This document shows positions 1 to 25,041 of a DNA stretch of 64,000 nt, piece by piece. The DNA comes from Numida meleagris (lineage: Eukaryota > Chordata > Aves > Galliformes > Numididae): positions 106,001,250 through 106,065,249 of the forward strand of contig NC_034409.1 in the NCBI RefSeq assembly GCF_002078875.1. Reading direction: 5' to 3'. The position numbers and the translations under genes are program-made. Under the pieces are notes generated by a model. It worked only from the letters and a program-made list of their open reading frames with translations, was not told the DNA's origin and ran no database searches. Each line of letters starts with the position of its first letter. The first letter of the stretch is position 1.

Positions 1-65
1 GGAACTCGATGATCTCTGAGGTCCTTTTCAATCCAGGCCATTCTATGATTCTCTGATTCTATGAT
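1..65 (+). mobile_element. CR1 LINE 3' end (fragment)
   Basis: Carries the CR1 3' signature: ATGATCTCTGAGGTCC followed by a diverged run of ATTCTATG-type octamers (ATTCTATGATTCTCTGATTC). Truncated by the window edge. It lies in BRWD1 intron 13, inserted antisense to the gene. Confidence 0.85.
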
Positions 66-167
66 CATAATATTGTTAAGGCTTCTTCTAAATCCTAACA
101 GTGCTCGATGAGTTCTTGGAACTTTCTGATTTCACGTAACAGGTAAAAAAAGGGAATACTTCACCTA

Positions 168-14899
<14,732 letters not shown>

Positions 14900-14996
14900 G
14901 GCGGCTGCCGCGCTCAGGGCTCGGCGGCGTCTGAAGCGGGCAGGGCCCGGCCCGGCATAGCCCTGTCAGCGCGCCCCTCCCCCGCGCCCCCCCGCG

Positions 14997-15003
14997 CTCT
15001 CTC

Positions 15004-15037
<34 letters not shown>
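14997..15037. repeat. (CT)n/(GA)n microsatellite in the BRWD1 5' UTR or promoter
   Basis: 41 bp of CT dinucleotides broken only by single CG interruptions. On the BRWD1 strand it reads as GA repeats about 100-140 bp upstream of the start codon. Confidence 0.95.
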
Positions 15038-15604
15038 GCATCCGCGCGCGCCGCCCCCCGCCGGACGCCTCTCGCGCTCCGGCTCTCCCCTCCCCCTGCG
15101 CCTCCGCTCAGCGCAGCCTCAGCGCCGCCGCCGCCATCGCCGCCGCGCCAACTGCCACGGCGCCGCCGCCGCCACCTGCGCCGTGCGCGTTCTGAGAGGG
15201 CGGGGGGAAAAAGTAGTCCCCCGGATCCGGGAGTCCCGTGGGGAGAGCTCGACGGGGAGAGGGAGCGGGGAGCGCGGCGCCGCGGTATAACGTGTAATGA
15301 GGGCGGCGGGGCAGCTAGAGGGAACCGGGCAGAGAGCCGGAGGAGGACGGAGAGCGCGGGCGCGGAAGGATTACGCGGGGAGGCAGGCGGTGACGGAACG
15401 CGTGTGGGCGGGGCCGCTCCCTGCGCCGGGCGGTGTCACGGGCTGAGTTGGGGCCGGCCGGGCAGCTTCACTGAGGTGCGCCGGGGGCTGCCCGGGTCGG
15501 GCGGGCCCCACAGGCCCAACGCGATAAGCAGGCACTGTGCCTGCTAGGCGGCCCCCTCGGCCACCCATGGGAGTGCTGCGGAATGGACGGGTGTGGAGTA
15601 GCCC

Positions 15605-15995
15605 CCTCCCAACCGGCGCACAGATCGCAGAGGTTGGAAAAGAGCTAAGATCAGCTAGTCCATGCCCACTGACCATGTCCCTCAGTGCCACATCCACACG
15701 GCTCTTGAACATCTCCAGGGATGGTGACTCCACCACCTCCCTGGGCAGCCTGTGCCACTGCCTCAACACTCCTTCTGAGAAGAAAGTTTTTCCAAATATC
15801 AAATCTGAAGCTCCCTGGTTCAACTTGAGGCCATTCCCTCTTGTCCTATTGCTGTTAACTTGGGACAAGAGGCCAACCCGCATTTCACCACAACCTCTTC
15901 AGGTGGTTGTAGAGAGCGATAGTCTCTGCTCAGCCTCCTCTTCTCCAGACTGAAGAACCCCAGTTCCCTCCCCTAAGACTTGTGTTCCAGACCCT
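15605..15995 (-). mobile_element. CR1 LINE fragment (end of ORF2 plus 3' region)
   Basis: In minus orientation it encodes the usual CR1 ORF2 tail motif (RQWHRLPREVVESPSLE, with FFSEGVL before it) and then the CR1 3' segment. On the plus strand the reverse motifs are TCCACCACCTCCCTGGGCAG and TTCTCCAGACTGAAGAACCC. Inserted in the intergenic region between BRWD1 and HMGN1; 5'-truncated. Confidence 0.95.
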
Positions 15996-18470
15996 TCAAG
16001 AAGACACTTCAAGCACATCATGTGATTGGACAACCTCACAGAAATGTTTTTTGAAAAGGATGGTTCCCCGTATGCAAATCATGGTGTATGTAAATCTTAA
16101 GTAACAGTCACTCCATTCCTCAGTCATACCAAGCAAAGGCATCTTGTGTTGTAAAAGAAACTCACGAGACCCACATACGCATTCAACTTCTGTTCTCCAC
16201 CCACACAACTGGCATCTAGTGCCCATACACACTATTCCTCATCTTCCTAGCAGCTGAAGCGTTGTGGGTTTTTTTTTCCCCCCATTACTTGTCATTTCAA
16301 GCTCTGTCAAGAAAAGCTATAGTAACGTTCATTGTCATAACCTTACTTGTTACGGGGAACAACTGCTAAGCTTGAAATTAGATTCCTTTCTCCTTAGGTG
16401 GACTGACTATGATGACTGAACAGTGCTTCGCTCTTTTTCTTCCCTTCTCAAAATATGCCCCACCAGTAGCTATCTTTACAGTAAAAGCTAAGAGAATCCT
16501 TTCATGCCAGTATTCAAATGATTCAGCTCTGATGAAACAAGCACTGACAGATGTGAAAGGCCTTCCCATCTATTGCAGAATGAGAAGTCATAGTTGAATC
16601 ACCTCTGCTTCCTACGAAAGCACATTTCATTCTTTACTGCATCAACATCAGCTTGCACTGCTCAAAACAAATCGGGGACTTCTGTGCTCCTGATGCAATC
16701 GCCTCCCTTTTTTTTCAATGAGAACTTCTGTCCTGTGAAACATAAGCTGTCACTGATTTATCCTGAAGTCCCTTCACATGCAGAATAAAATGAGGAATCA
16801 CTTTTTTGTCTCCAAGAGTAAATACTAGGGAATTGCTAAACAGTGTCTGTGTTAGAGATGAGGTGTTGAAGTCAGAGTCTCCTTCTCATTAGAGACTCTA
16901 AACATGTGAGAAGCAGGCATTCAACAGAGGTAAGAGGTTATTTGGGGATACTTACTGGCAAGATTATTAGTCACTGAACTGATGTTTCTGATTTGCTAAA
17001 AACACACAAAAAAACCAAACAGAGCACATAAGCAGCTGTGTCACCCTATTACAAAAATAAGCAGTCAAATAAGGCAACTGGGGGAGGAGAGGTATAGAAA
17101 AAGTGACAAATTTAGTTCAAGCCTTTAAAAATATCACAGAATTTGAAGTCAAAGCCAGGTGCATTCTGCTCAGAACACAGCTGTGGTGGGACAGGACCCA
17201 GAAGCACATTGTGAGCCAATGCTGAAAGACATCCTCTATTATAAGCTAAAGAAAACCTAAACATTTCTTAAGTATGTAAGAAGGAAAAATCGTAAAATGC
17301 TTTATCATATGAAAGCATTTGAGGAAGTGCTTAAATGAAAGCACTCTTTGATAAAGTAAGTTAGAGGTGAAACTTTGATGTCTTCAGAAGTAACTATTAA
17401 AAGTTGATGATGGCACCAGAAGTGAAGAGGAAGCAGATGCTGTACTTGCAGGTGTTACATAAGAGCATGAACAAATTCTTATTCAAGAAAAAAAGAAGAA
17501 ACTTGCTTTTTGATCTTGACTCCTCCCAAGCCAAGGCTGACAGTTATCTGACTGGCATCAAGCAGACTGATCAGATAAAGCTGTGTACATGCTGCAATAG
17601 GGCAAAATAAAGCATGTGGGAATAATCAATTGCACTCTGGGAGAACTGAAATGATAAGGTAGTAGGTCTCATTTTTTACTTTAAGTAATACATACTTAAT
17701 ATGCCCCCTTCTCATGAAAGGCTATTAAATCTTAAAAAAATTGATTTTTTTTTTTTAAGAGAATCAGACCAATTTTGTGCTACATGAATGAGCTCTCAGC
17801 ATAGTAATGTTTTACTTTTACTTGAATCCATGCTCTGTCAACTTGCAAATCTATATAGCAGGCACAGATGCTCACAGCATGCTACACTCACGTAGCAGCT
17901 CATCTGCACTAGAAATAAAGTTTTCTTGTTCTTCCCTCACAGCTCTTGGCCAAACTCTGACACCGCTTATCTTCTGCGGGCTCCATTACATCAACTCGGC
18001 TGGCTGCTTGGGGAAGTTCACAGCCTAGACTCATTTTCCTTTCAACAAAAGGAAAATTTGTTGTTTTTTAAAGCAGCATTTAAAGTTCCAACACAACAGT
18101 TAACATTCAAACAAATTGCTCTGCACGTTTTCCTTAAAGCAGTTATTTACACACGTAAATGCTGAACAGACAAAAATATCTGGTGCTTATAAAGTTTTTT
18201 TTTTTTAGAAAAAAAAAAAGGTACCAGAAGCAGCAGTACACTGTCAGCTCTCAATCTAGAAGTCCAGATAAGACTACAATGAGTTTCCTACTTGCTGCTC
18301 ACTCCCTGCATTACTACCTATAGATAGCACAGTTTTTAACAACATGAAGAATACAGTTAAGAATCAAAGCCAGTGGGTATTTATCATTATTTTCCAACAG
18401 AAGCACAAGTTCAATGACTGCACCAGTTATACTGTGAGTTGTTATAGTCAATGCAAGAGCTCTAGAAACA
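15996..18470. other. Intergenic region between BRWD1 and HMGN1
   Basis: About 2.5 kb without a recognisable gene. Short open frames (for example 16409-16597, 17404-17610, 17807-18028) show no domain or start context worth calling. A T9/A9 pair sits near 18200-18220. Confidence 0.7.
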
Positions 18471-19269
18471 TCCTTTCTTAATCAAGATTTATTTGGCTTT
18501 TGTTTGGTGATCACAGAGACTACAATTTTACAATTGTTTTTATTCACATAGTTTCTTTTTAATATAAAAACTATAGTTTTATTTTTTTCTAAGCCTATTT
18601 CAAATATTTTTCATTTGGACTTTGTAGACAGCTCTCCTTTAAAACTAGATGTGAAGTATCAGCTGACACTCAGTCTATCAATCAGAAACTTACCTACTCA
18701 GTATTTAAAGTTTTCAGTCTTTTACATGGCAGTTACAAAGTTGTTGGAAAAAATAAAACTACACCTACCAAAAATAACTTTGTCACAGATATACATCACT
18801 CGGCAAGTAATCCAACACTAGGGAGAAGTTCATGAGATAAGAAATTCTACTGATGGTACAACCATAGATAAATAACTGAAATGTTAAGACGTTCTCAACA
18901 TATTACAATTTCTGACGTCTAACCTGTGTTACGCTTCATTTAATAGAATAGAAAAACTCTTCCTCCCAATCTGTGGAACGGGAAGCCTCATTAAGACTTC
19001 AAAAAGCCTCTCCATTTTGTAACATTCCTTTAATTTCTGGTTTCATAGAAAACAGACAACCAGTACATGATTTTACCACTTAAAAAAATCATTTACACTT
19101 ATCTAAATATGTAAAAAAATGTATTGAGTTGGGATTCTCTCCTTTTAAAAACATGTTTTTTAGAACTACTAAAAAACTTGCATTTACAAAATAGTTGATA
19201 AAAATATTCCTCTGAATTGTACAAGAAGAAAAGCATAAGGATCACCAATTAAAGACTTGGTACCAGATG
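18470..19269 (-). other. HMGN1: HMGN1 3' UTR (approximate)
   Basis: AU-rich sequence following the HMGN1 stop codon. AATAAA signals in HMGN1 orientation lie near 18575-18585, 18539-18544 and 18488-18493. The last would place the 3' end near 18.47 kb. A UTR of about 0.8 kb fits the family. The end point is inferred. Confidence 0.6.
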
Positions 19270-19320
19270 TTATTCAGACTTCGCTTCTTCTTTCTCTACC
19301 ACTGCATCAGACGCTGGGGT
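19270..19320 (-). CDS. HMGN1: HMGN1 coding exon 5 (C-terminus, stop)
   Basis: Encodes TPASDAVVEKEEAKSE and a TAA stop at 19272-19270. Acceptor TTTCAG. This is the acidic regulatory C-terminal end. Confidence 0.96.
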   Translation of the reverse strand, partial: TPASDAVVEKEEAKSE

Positions 19321-22300
19321 CTGAAATAGAAGAGAAAAAACACCAAACACTTCAATGCAAAAAGTTTCTAAGTAGCGCAGACTTTTAGTTGATAGTATTT
19401 TTAACGCACGCGTTAGTCAACTTGACATACAGAACAACTAAGACTTGCTTCTATATACCACGCTTTGTCGTCTTAATAATTGGTACTATAGTGTGCTTAT
19501 TTCTCTTGGACAACGCTCTACTAAACTCAAGTTTTCTCAGAAGGGCTTCTACCAGCTCAGCTGGAGCAGCATGGATTTCAGAATGTTGATACAGTTACTA
19601 CCCGATATATGCCTAAAACATTTTTTAAGAAAAAAAGTTTCAATAATTACTGCCTTACTGGAATGAAAAATAACCTAACAAGCTGAAATCCTTGCATGTA
19701 TTGTGATTAAAAAAGACGTTATAATGTACTTTACGTATTTAAACGCAGCACTGTTAACATTTTCAAATCTTCCTGTATTTTAAGGCAAGTAACATTTAGG
19801 CACTCAGTACTGCATTAAATTTACATAATATTGAAAAAATACTGAATGTAGCACAACTACACCGTTTTTACATCAAGCCTTTATACACTGTACCTCAACT
19901 TCAGGACAAGTTCATACAAACTTAATTGATTACAGTTGTGACTCCATCTGGACTGGAAAACTGTTTCTTCTTGCAACATAATTTAAAAAGAGGAATACAA
20001 AATGAAAATTGTACTTAATTTCGTTATTCTAAAGGTTTACAGCACCACTAGCAGAATATATTGTTTAATTATAGTGGTACCCAACCAGGAGCCCTAACAT
20101 CTGCTAACTGCCCTTACCACCACCTAGGAGAAGCTTTCTGAAGGATTAAGTACGTTAGCCTCCCCCCACTCCCCTCTGAGGCATTATGCTCTTCTTAATG
20201 AAAGAATTCACTGCCCTTTCATGAAATACTAAAGTATTACATTAATTCAGCAGTTTTGACTAGTGTGACCAACCTGAAGATGCGTTCCCCAAATCATCGT
20301 CCATTCCTTAGATTTACATTTCCTTTAACGAGTATATTAAATAGACCACAGATGAGAAATATTGCTTTCTCCTGTATTACCAAAATATCATGTACACAAA
20401 TGGAAAAACCAAGTTGTGCAATGCTAATACACTGATAGAGCCACATGTGAACTTAAGCCTACCAAAGAATTTGTATTTATAGCACAACTTAGACACAAAA
20501 AGCACGAAGTTTACGAATAAAGAAATATTACTCCAAGGTTGTCTTGCCCACTCAAGAATCACTTTGTACCTTCCTTATCCAAGAAAACCACCACCTACCT
20601 AAAAGCCAAATACTCTTCCCTTCCTTGAAGATACATTTGCACAACGAAAAGAAAAATTACTTTTTAATTAAAAAAAAAGGGGGTCAGGAAAAATAAATCA
20701 TGTTTAAATTAACAAATCCTCTGATTATATGATCAAACTCAGCTAATTGAAATGAGCAAGGCAGTCAGTAATGCAGTAATCTGAGAGTAATTCTAAGCAT
20801 GTTACTACATGAATGCTGGTTTTATCCAATTGTTAACAGCTGATCAAACAGGAGCTATTGCTTCCCTCTACAGATCTTGTCCTAAATTTAAAACTAAGTG
20901 ATGCCCACCTCCCAGAAAAAAAGAGCAGGGTGAAGGATGTTTTTATTTAGATGACCACTAAGTACAAAAAAACGTCAGCAACACAGCCATTTTAGCAGAG
21001 TATTACAACCAAGACTGATTTGGCCCATTTCTCAACAACCACTATTAGTCACTCTTGTACCTCTATTCCTCTCCTCCCTCTATAAGCCTTTCCCTTCTAC
21101 CAGCAGACAAAACAGTTCCTTGCTGAAGGACGTTATCCTGTACTGCAATTTGGGTAAGATTTTCACCTTTTTCTTTCATGTCAAGGACTGTTACCACATC
21201 ACTGCAACTCTTCTGAGTGCAATCAGAATTCCCCTGGTTTATCTACTAATGTTTCGATAACTTACAGTTTTCTTTGCACAGTAACACATTCTAGTTTGAG
21301 AACTATCTGTGTTTCTAACAGTTGTATATCTAAAGTAGTTACTGGAAGTTATCCAGCTGTTTTAGACCAAAGAATACAACTTTACCTCCTCACTTTTAGT
21401 TTCTCCATTTTCTGCAGGCAAGTTGTCCTTTATCTGTTCTTGGTTTGTCTCTTCAGTCTGTTTTCCTTTAGGCCCCTTTTTCCCCTTTGACTGAGCTTTC
21501 TTGTTCTCAGATTTATCCTACAATTAAATGAAGTAAATTCATATAACCTACAATGTAAACTTTGAAAGTAATTAAACAAAAACAAGATGGACTTGACGAA
21601 TAGCAAGAGCTACTATTAACAAGCTAATACATACTTCCATGAACATCACAAATTATGAAAACATCAGGTTCACAGAATCTAGGATCACCCTCCTGTACAG
21701 GAACTAAAAACACTGCTTAGAGTGGTGCAAACTCATCTGGAAAAACCTATCAGAGAGAAAAAACATCAGTACTTAATTCCAGTGGCAAGTCAGGGCAATT
21801 TGTCGTATGTGGTTTAATCTCTTGTGACAGATTAAAAAAATTAACAAAAACTACAAAATCCATCAATGAAGTCATTCCACTTTGTAAATAGTGAACGCTT
21901 CAGATTCATTTTTTCTTCTGTATTGATGGGCGAGAATTTCAGTAACTTATCCTAAACGGACATACAACTGCAGGTATCATTTTCAGTAGTCCTTTGCAAG
22001 TATCTCAGTCACATCATCTGTACGTGGCATCACTGTTGTTAAATGGGTATTTGCTCAAGAGCTATTTTTAATAAAAATTTAACATATCCTCCCAAACAAT
22101 CCACACAGCAACCAAGTACTACAAAGTCTGTCTGTCCTGCAGCTGATCCCCATGCTCACAAAATACCTACAACAATCTTAATTTATGTAGAAGTACAGTT
22201 TCTGACACCATCCCTCAAAAATTAACACTGATATTTACAGATACTAACAAAAGTTTTCAATAAATGACAAACTACAACACTTGTTCTGGGCAAGTACAAT

Positions 22301-24532
22301 CTGAGTAAGCAACAAGAACGTAATGCATTTATACCTCTAAGCAGACGACTACTATATTAACCTACCTTAAGATGTATCTGATCTCAATAAAAATACTGTG
22401 GGCATTCCATGCCTGTTTTTCAATGTATATCCTAATCTACTGTCACTGAAGTAAAATTGAGAAAAAGAATTTCATCTGTGTACATTCTATGTATTGTAGA
22501 AATGTGCACTTCTGACTGTTATGAGAAACCACCATGCCAGATGTATCCATACTTTGTTTTCACTCCAAGTGTTCATCCTCACACAAAGAAACATCAACAA
22601 ACAAAAACAACCACCACCAACAAAAACCATCATCAGGTTACTGAGCTACCTTACACAAGCAACTTTTTAAATATACATTTAAATACATTTCCTATTCTAT
22701 ATGAATGCACGTGCAAGTTATTGTCTTCACAACAATACAATTCTGTCAAATGATTTCAAACAATTACTGAAGTTCTAAGTGTTTTACATCACTGTATGCA
22801 AACATGCAGGAAGGTATATCACATACAGAGGGTGCAATGTGAAAGATAAATAAGTGAAAAAACGCTGTAACGTCAGCTGCCAATGTCCACAAAACTTTAG
22901 AAGTGCTTTTCTCCTATGTTTAGAGAAGATTTATTATTTTTGAAATCCCCCAGAGCACTGAGATATGATAAAATATACCTGATGAGAGAAAAAAAATTGC
23001 AAAAAAAAGTTATAAATGCTAGTACTCAGAATTACAAATCCAGATAACAAGCAACTTCACAACATGTAGACTTCGGGTATTTTCAAAATGTTAGTCAATG
23101 AGACACACCATGCAGACACTTGGGGGTGGGGGGAAAGAGGATTAGAACAGAAATAAAATTGGAAAGCTTCCCAAAATTCTTTAGGCTAAAAACTCAAAGA
23201 ATGAGAGCACATTCACATTCAAACCAGTGGAATGAAGGTGCGTGTAGTACTGCTAAGGAATATGAAAGTGAAAACATCAAAAACTCTGATCCGAAGCCAC
23301 ACGCTTGAGGAAGAAAGACAAAAACGACCCAAAAGCTTGCAACCATGCAGGAACACGAAAACACATACACTGACATGCCATCAGATAAACAGACTCCCAT
23401 TTCTTAAAAAAAAAAAAAAAAAAAAAAAAGAGTTTACATGTCAGCTATTGAATTACACCAAAAATCCAAAATCGGATGCCAAGCCACACTTAATTAGCAC
23501 ACATACACCCAGACACAAAGCTTGGATACATGACTGGAAACGAGGATACTTTTCAATGTCTTGCCCAAGTAATTCAAATAGTGTTTTCCTGTCAAAATGC
23601 ATTGCTGTGAAATATATTTTATCCCCTTCTGTTAGACAGCAAATGAATGCAATCCAGCAGATGGCTGCTTTGATGCCCATGTAGTTACGACTGCCAGCAC
23701 ACCAGCACCTAACGCTGATGAAGCAGAACCCATGTTTCTACGCAAAGTTCTCAGTGTTTTACAAAGAACCCCTCAGACAACGGCAGAGCTCAACTCTGAT
23801 GCTCCGCAAGGCCCTCTACGAGCATCTGGAACCCATTCTTCAGCACAGTCAGAGCTCCCACGACGAACAAGCGGGGTGAGCAAACGCATTCAGACACTGA
23901 GCGCCGGTAACGTGACGCGGGCAGCCTCCAGCCGCCCACACAGCCCCTTCCTCCCCTCGCCCCGGGGCTCTCACCTTGGCCGCCAACGCCTTGGGTTTGG
24001 GCTCTGCTTTATCAGGAACAGGTTTCTGAAGAGAGAGCACAAGTAGAGCTCGGTTCAGCTGCAGGCACACCACCCCTCACTCGCTCCACCGGTGCCGCCC
24101 CCCGGTGCCGCGCCGGTACTCACGGCAGACAGCCGCGCCGATCGCCTCTTCGGTACCTCCTCAGCGGCCTCCGCGCCGCCGGCGGCCACCTGCCAACACA
24201 AACGGCGCGCGTCAGGCAGCGCATGCGCGGAGCGGAGGGGCGGGCCAGCCGAGAGCACGTGACGCGCCGCTCGGCCCACCCCTTCTCTCCGCCGCCGCTT
24301 TCGGATCGCGAGCTTCGGCTAGGCGCGCGCCGCGCGCCGCCGAACCTTCCAGACGACAACGCTGACGGGAACGGTGGTGCCCAGCGTTGGCCCTCTTCGC
24401 TGCGCCGCCCGCCGGCGAGTTCAGCTGGATGGCGATAGCCGCTCCCCTCGTTCCCCCTTTCTCCTCGCCCCCCACGCTCAGCGTTCCCCGCCTCCGCTGT
24501 TCCCCCCCTCGCTTCACCTTTCTCTTCGGCAT
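19270..24532 (-). CDS. HMGN1: HMGN1 (HMG-14), complete, 5 coding exons
   Basis: High-mobility-group nucleosome-binding protein 1. It binds nucleosome core particles in the nucleus and loosens higher-order chromatin. Exons: 24518-24532, 24124-24189, 23975-24025, 21386-21517, 19270-19320, giving 104 residues. MPKRK at the N-terminus is a nuclear-localisation element. The nucleosome-binding core RRSARLSA is at residues 20-27, followed by KPVPDKAEPKPK. A second basic stretch (SKGKKGPKGK) and the acidic C-terminal tail (LPAENGETKSEE, then VVEKEEAKSE) match HMGN1 rather than HMGN2. The exon carrying the core also carries the preceding acidic segment; in the mammalian gene I recall these as separate exons. 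Divergently paired with GET1. Confidence 0.97.
19321..21385. other. HMGN1: HMGN1 intron 4
   Basis: 2.1-kb AT-rich intron with no recognised repeat or RNA. Confidence 0.85.
21386..21517 (-). CDS. HMGN1: HMGN1 coding exon 4
   Basis: 44 codons: DKSENKKAQSKGKKGPKGKQ, then the TEETNQEQ linker and DNLPAENGETKSEE. Acceptor TTGTAG, donor GTAAAG. Phase 0 at both ends. Confidence 0.97.
21518..23974. other. HMGN1: HMGN1 intron 3
   Basis: 2.5-kb intron. Holds an A24 run at 23406-23429. The 150-codon open frame across it (23232-23684) is driven by the A run and has no homology I recognise. CpG-rich sequence starts near 23.85 kb. Confidence 0.85.
23406..23429. repeat. A24 homopolymer
   Basis: 24 consecutive A on the plus strand in HMGN1 intron 3. 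There is no obvious retroelement body upstream of it. Confidence 0.95.
23975..24025 (-). CDS. HMGN1: HMGN1 coding exon 3
   Basis: 17 codons, KPVPDKAEPKPKALAAK, the C-terminal half of the nucleosome-binding domain. Acceptor TTCAG, donor GTGAGA. Confidence 0.96.
24124..24189 (-). CDS. HMGN1: HMGN1 coding exon 2 (carries the nucleosome-binding core)
   Basis: 22 codons: VAAGGAEAAEEV followed by PKRRSARLSA. Acceptor GGCAG, donor GTGAGT. It appears to combine two exons of the mammalian gene; the junction reads GAG GAG GTA CCG AAG with no intron. Confidence 0.95.
24190..24517. other. HMGN1: HMGN1 intron 1 (CpG island)
   Basis: 328-bp GC-rich intron inside the shared CpG island. Contains a CACGTG E-box at 24256-24261. 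Overlapping open frames on both strands (for example 24212-24829) are CpG-island artefacts. Confidence 0.85.
24518..24532 (-). CDS. HMGN1: HMGN1 coding exon 1
   Basis: Five codons, MPKRK, the invariant HMGN N-terminus, immediately followed by a GTGAAG donor. The context before the ATG is GC-rich 5' UTR. Confidence 0.96.
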
Positions 24533-24892
24533 GGCGAAGCGCCGGCGGCTCCCGCCCGGCTGCTGCTGCGCGCTGAGTGCCTCACCGCCAGGCGCTGCGG
24601 CCGCCCGCCCGACCGCCGCGCTGCGCAGGGAAACCGCCCCCCCCCATCCCAGCAGCGCCAGCGGCGCCGCAACAGGATCCAGCCGGATTGGAGGGGGAGA
24701 GGCGGGGCAGGGGGCGACGCGCCCCGCGCTCGGCGACCGCCGGCAGCGCCGCCTCCCGTGGGGCAGCAGGGGGGCGGGGACGGCGCTGGGCCTCCCCTCA
24801 CGGTGGGGCGGGGCCTCACACCTAACCACCGCCCGCGCTTAGGTGCGAGGCCCCGCCCCGAGGAGAATGCCTCTGGATTGGCTGGCCGTCGT

Positions 24893-24898
24893 CACGTG
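24893..24898. promoter_or_regulatory. CACGTG E-box upstream of GET1
   Basis: Palindromic CACGTG within CGTCACGTGGC, a USF/MYC/TFE-type site 54 bp before the GET1 start codon. Binding is inferred from the motif only. Confidence 0.55.
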
Positions 24899-24935
24899 GC
24901 AGCACCTGTCCCCGTTTCCCCTTCGCGCGCCTGTC

Positions 24936-24947
24936 TGCGCGTGCGCG
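24936..24947 (-). promoter_or_regulatory. NRF1 binding motif before GET1
   Basis: On the minus strand it reads CGCGCACGCGCA, a full match to the NRF1 consensus YGCGCAYGCGCR. It ends 4 bp before the GET1 start codon, typical of housekeeping CpG promoters. Confidence 0.65.
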
Positions 24948-24951
24948 AAGT

Positions 24952-25041
24952 ATGGCGGAGACCGGTGCCTGGTTCCTGGTGCTCAGCGCCGTGTTCCTCT
25001 GCAACGCGCTCAAGATCCTCCTGCCCTCCTGCTCCTCCATC
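24952..25041 (+). CDS. GET1: GET1 coding exon 1
   Basis: 30 codons: MAETGAWFLVLSAVFLCNAL then KILLPSCSSI. First membrane segment. Donor GTGAGT. Confidence 0.96.

Larger units (their letters stand above)
24533..24951. promoter_or_regulatory. Divergent CpG promoter of HMGN1 and GET1
   Basis: 419 bp between the two start codons, densely CpG and GC-box rich (CCCCGCCCC at 24851-24859, GGGGCGGGG-type tracts near 24775-24815). Two inverted CCAAT boxes (ATTGG near 24685 and at 24877-24881), a CACGTG E-box at 24893-24898 and an NRF1 site at 24936-24947. No TATA box. It serves HMGN1 to the left and GET1 to the right; the arrangement is the same in mammals. Confidence 0.9.

Noticed and set aside
15371..15953. 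Long open frames on both strands (170 and 138 codons)
   Set aside because: They run through the reversed CR1 copy and adjoining CpG-rich DNA. The only recognisable protein text is the CR1 ORF2 tail.
23232..23684. 150-codon open frame in HMGN1 intron 3
   Set aside because: Its middle is a lysine run encoded by the A24 tract; the rest has no homology.
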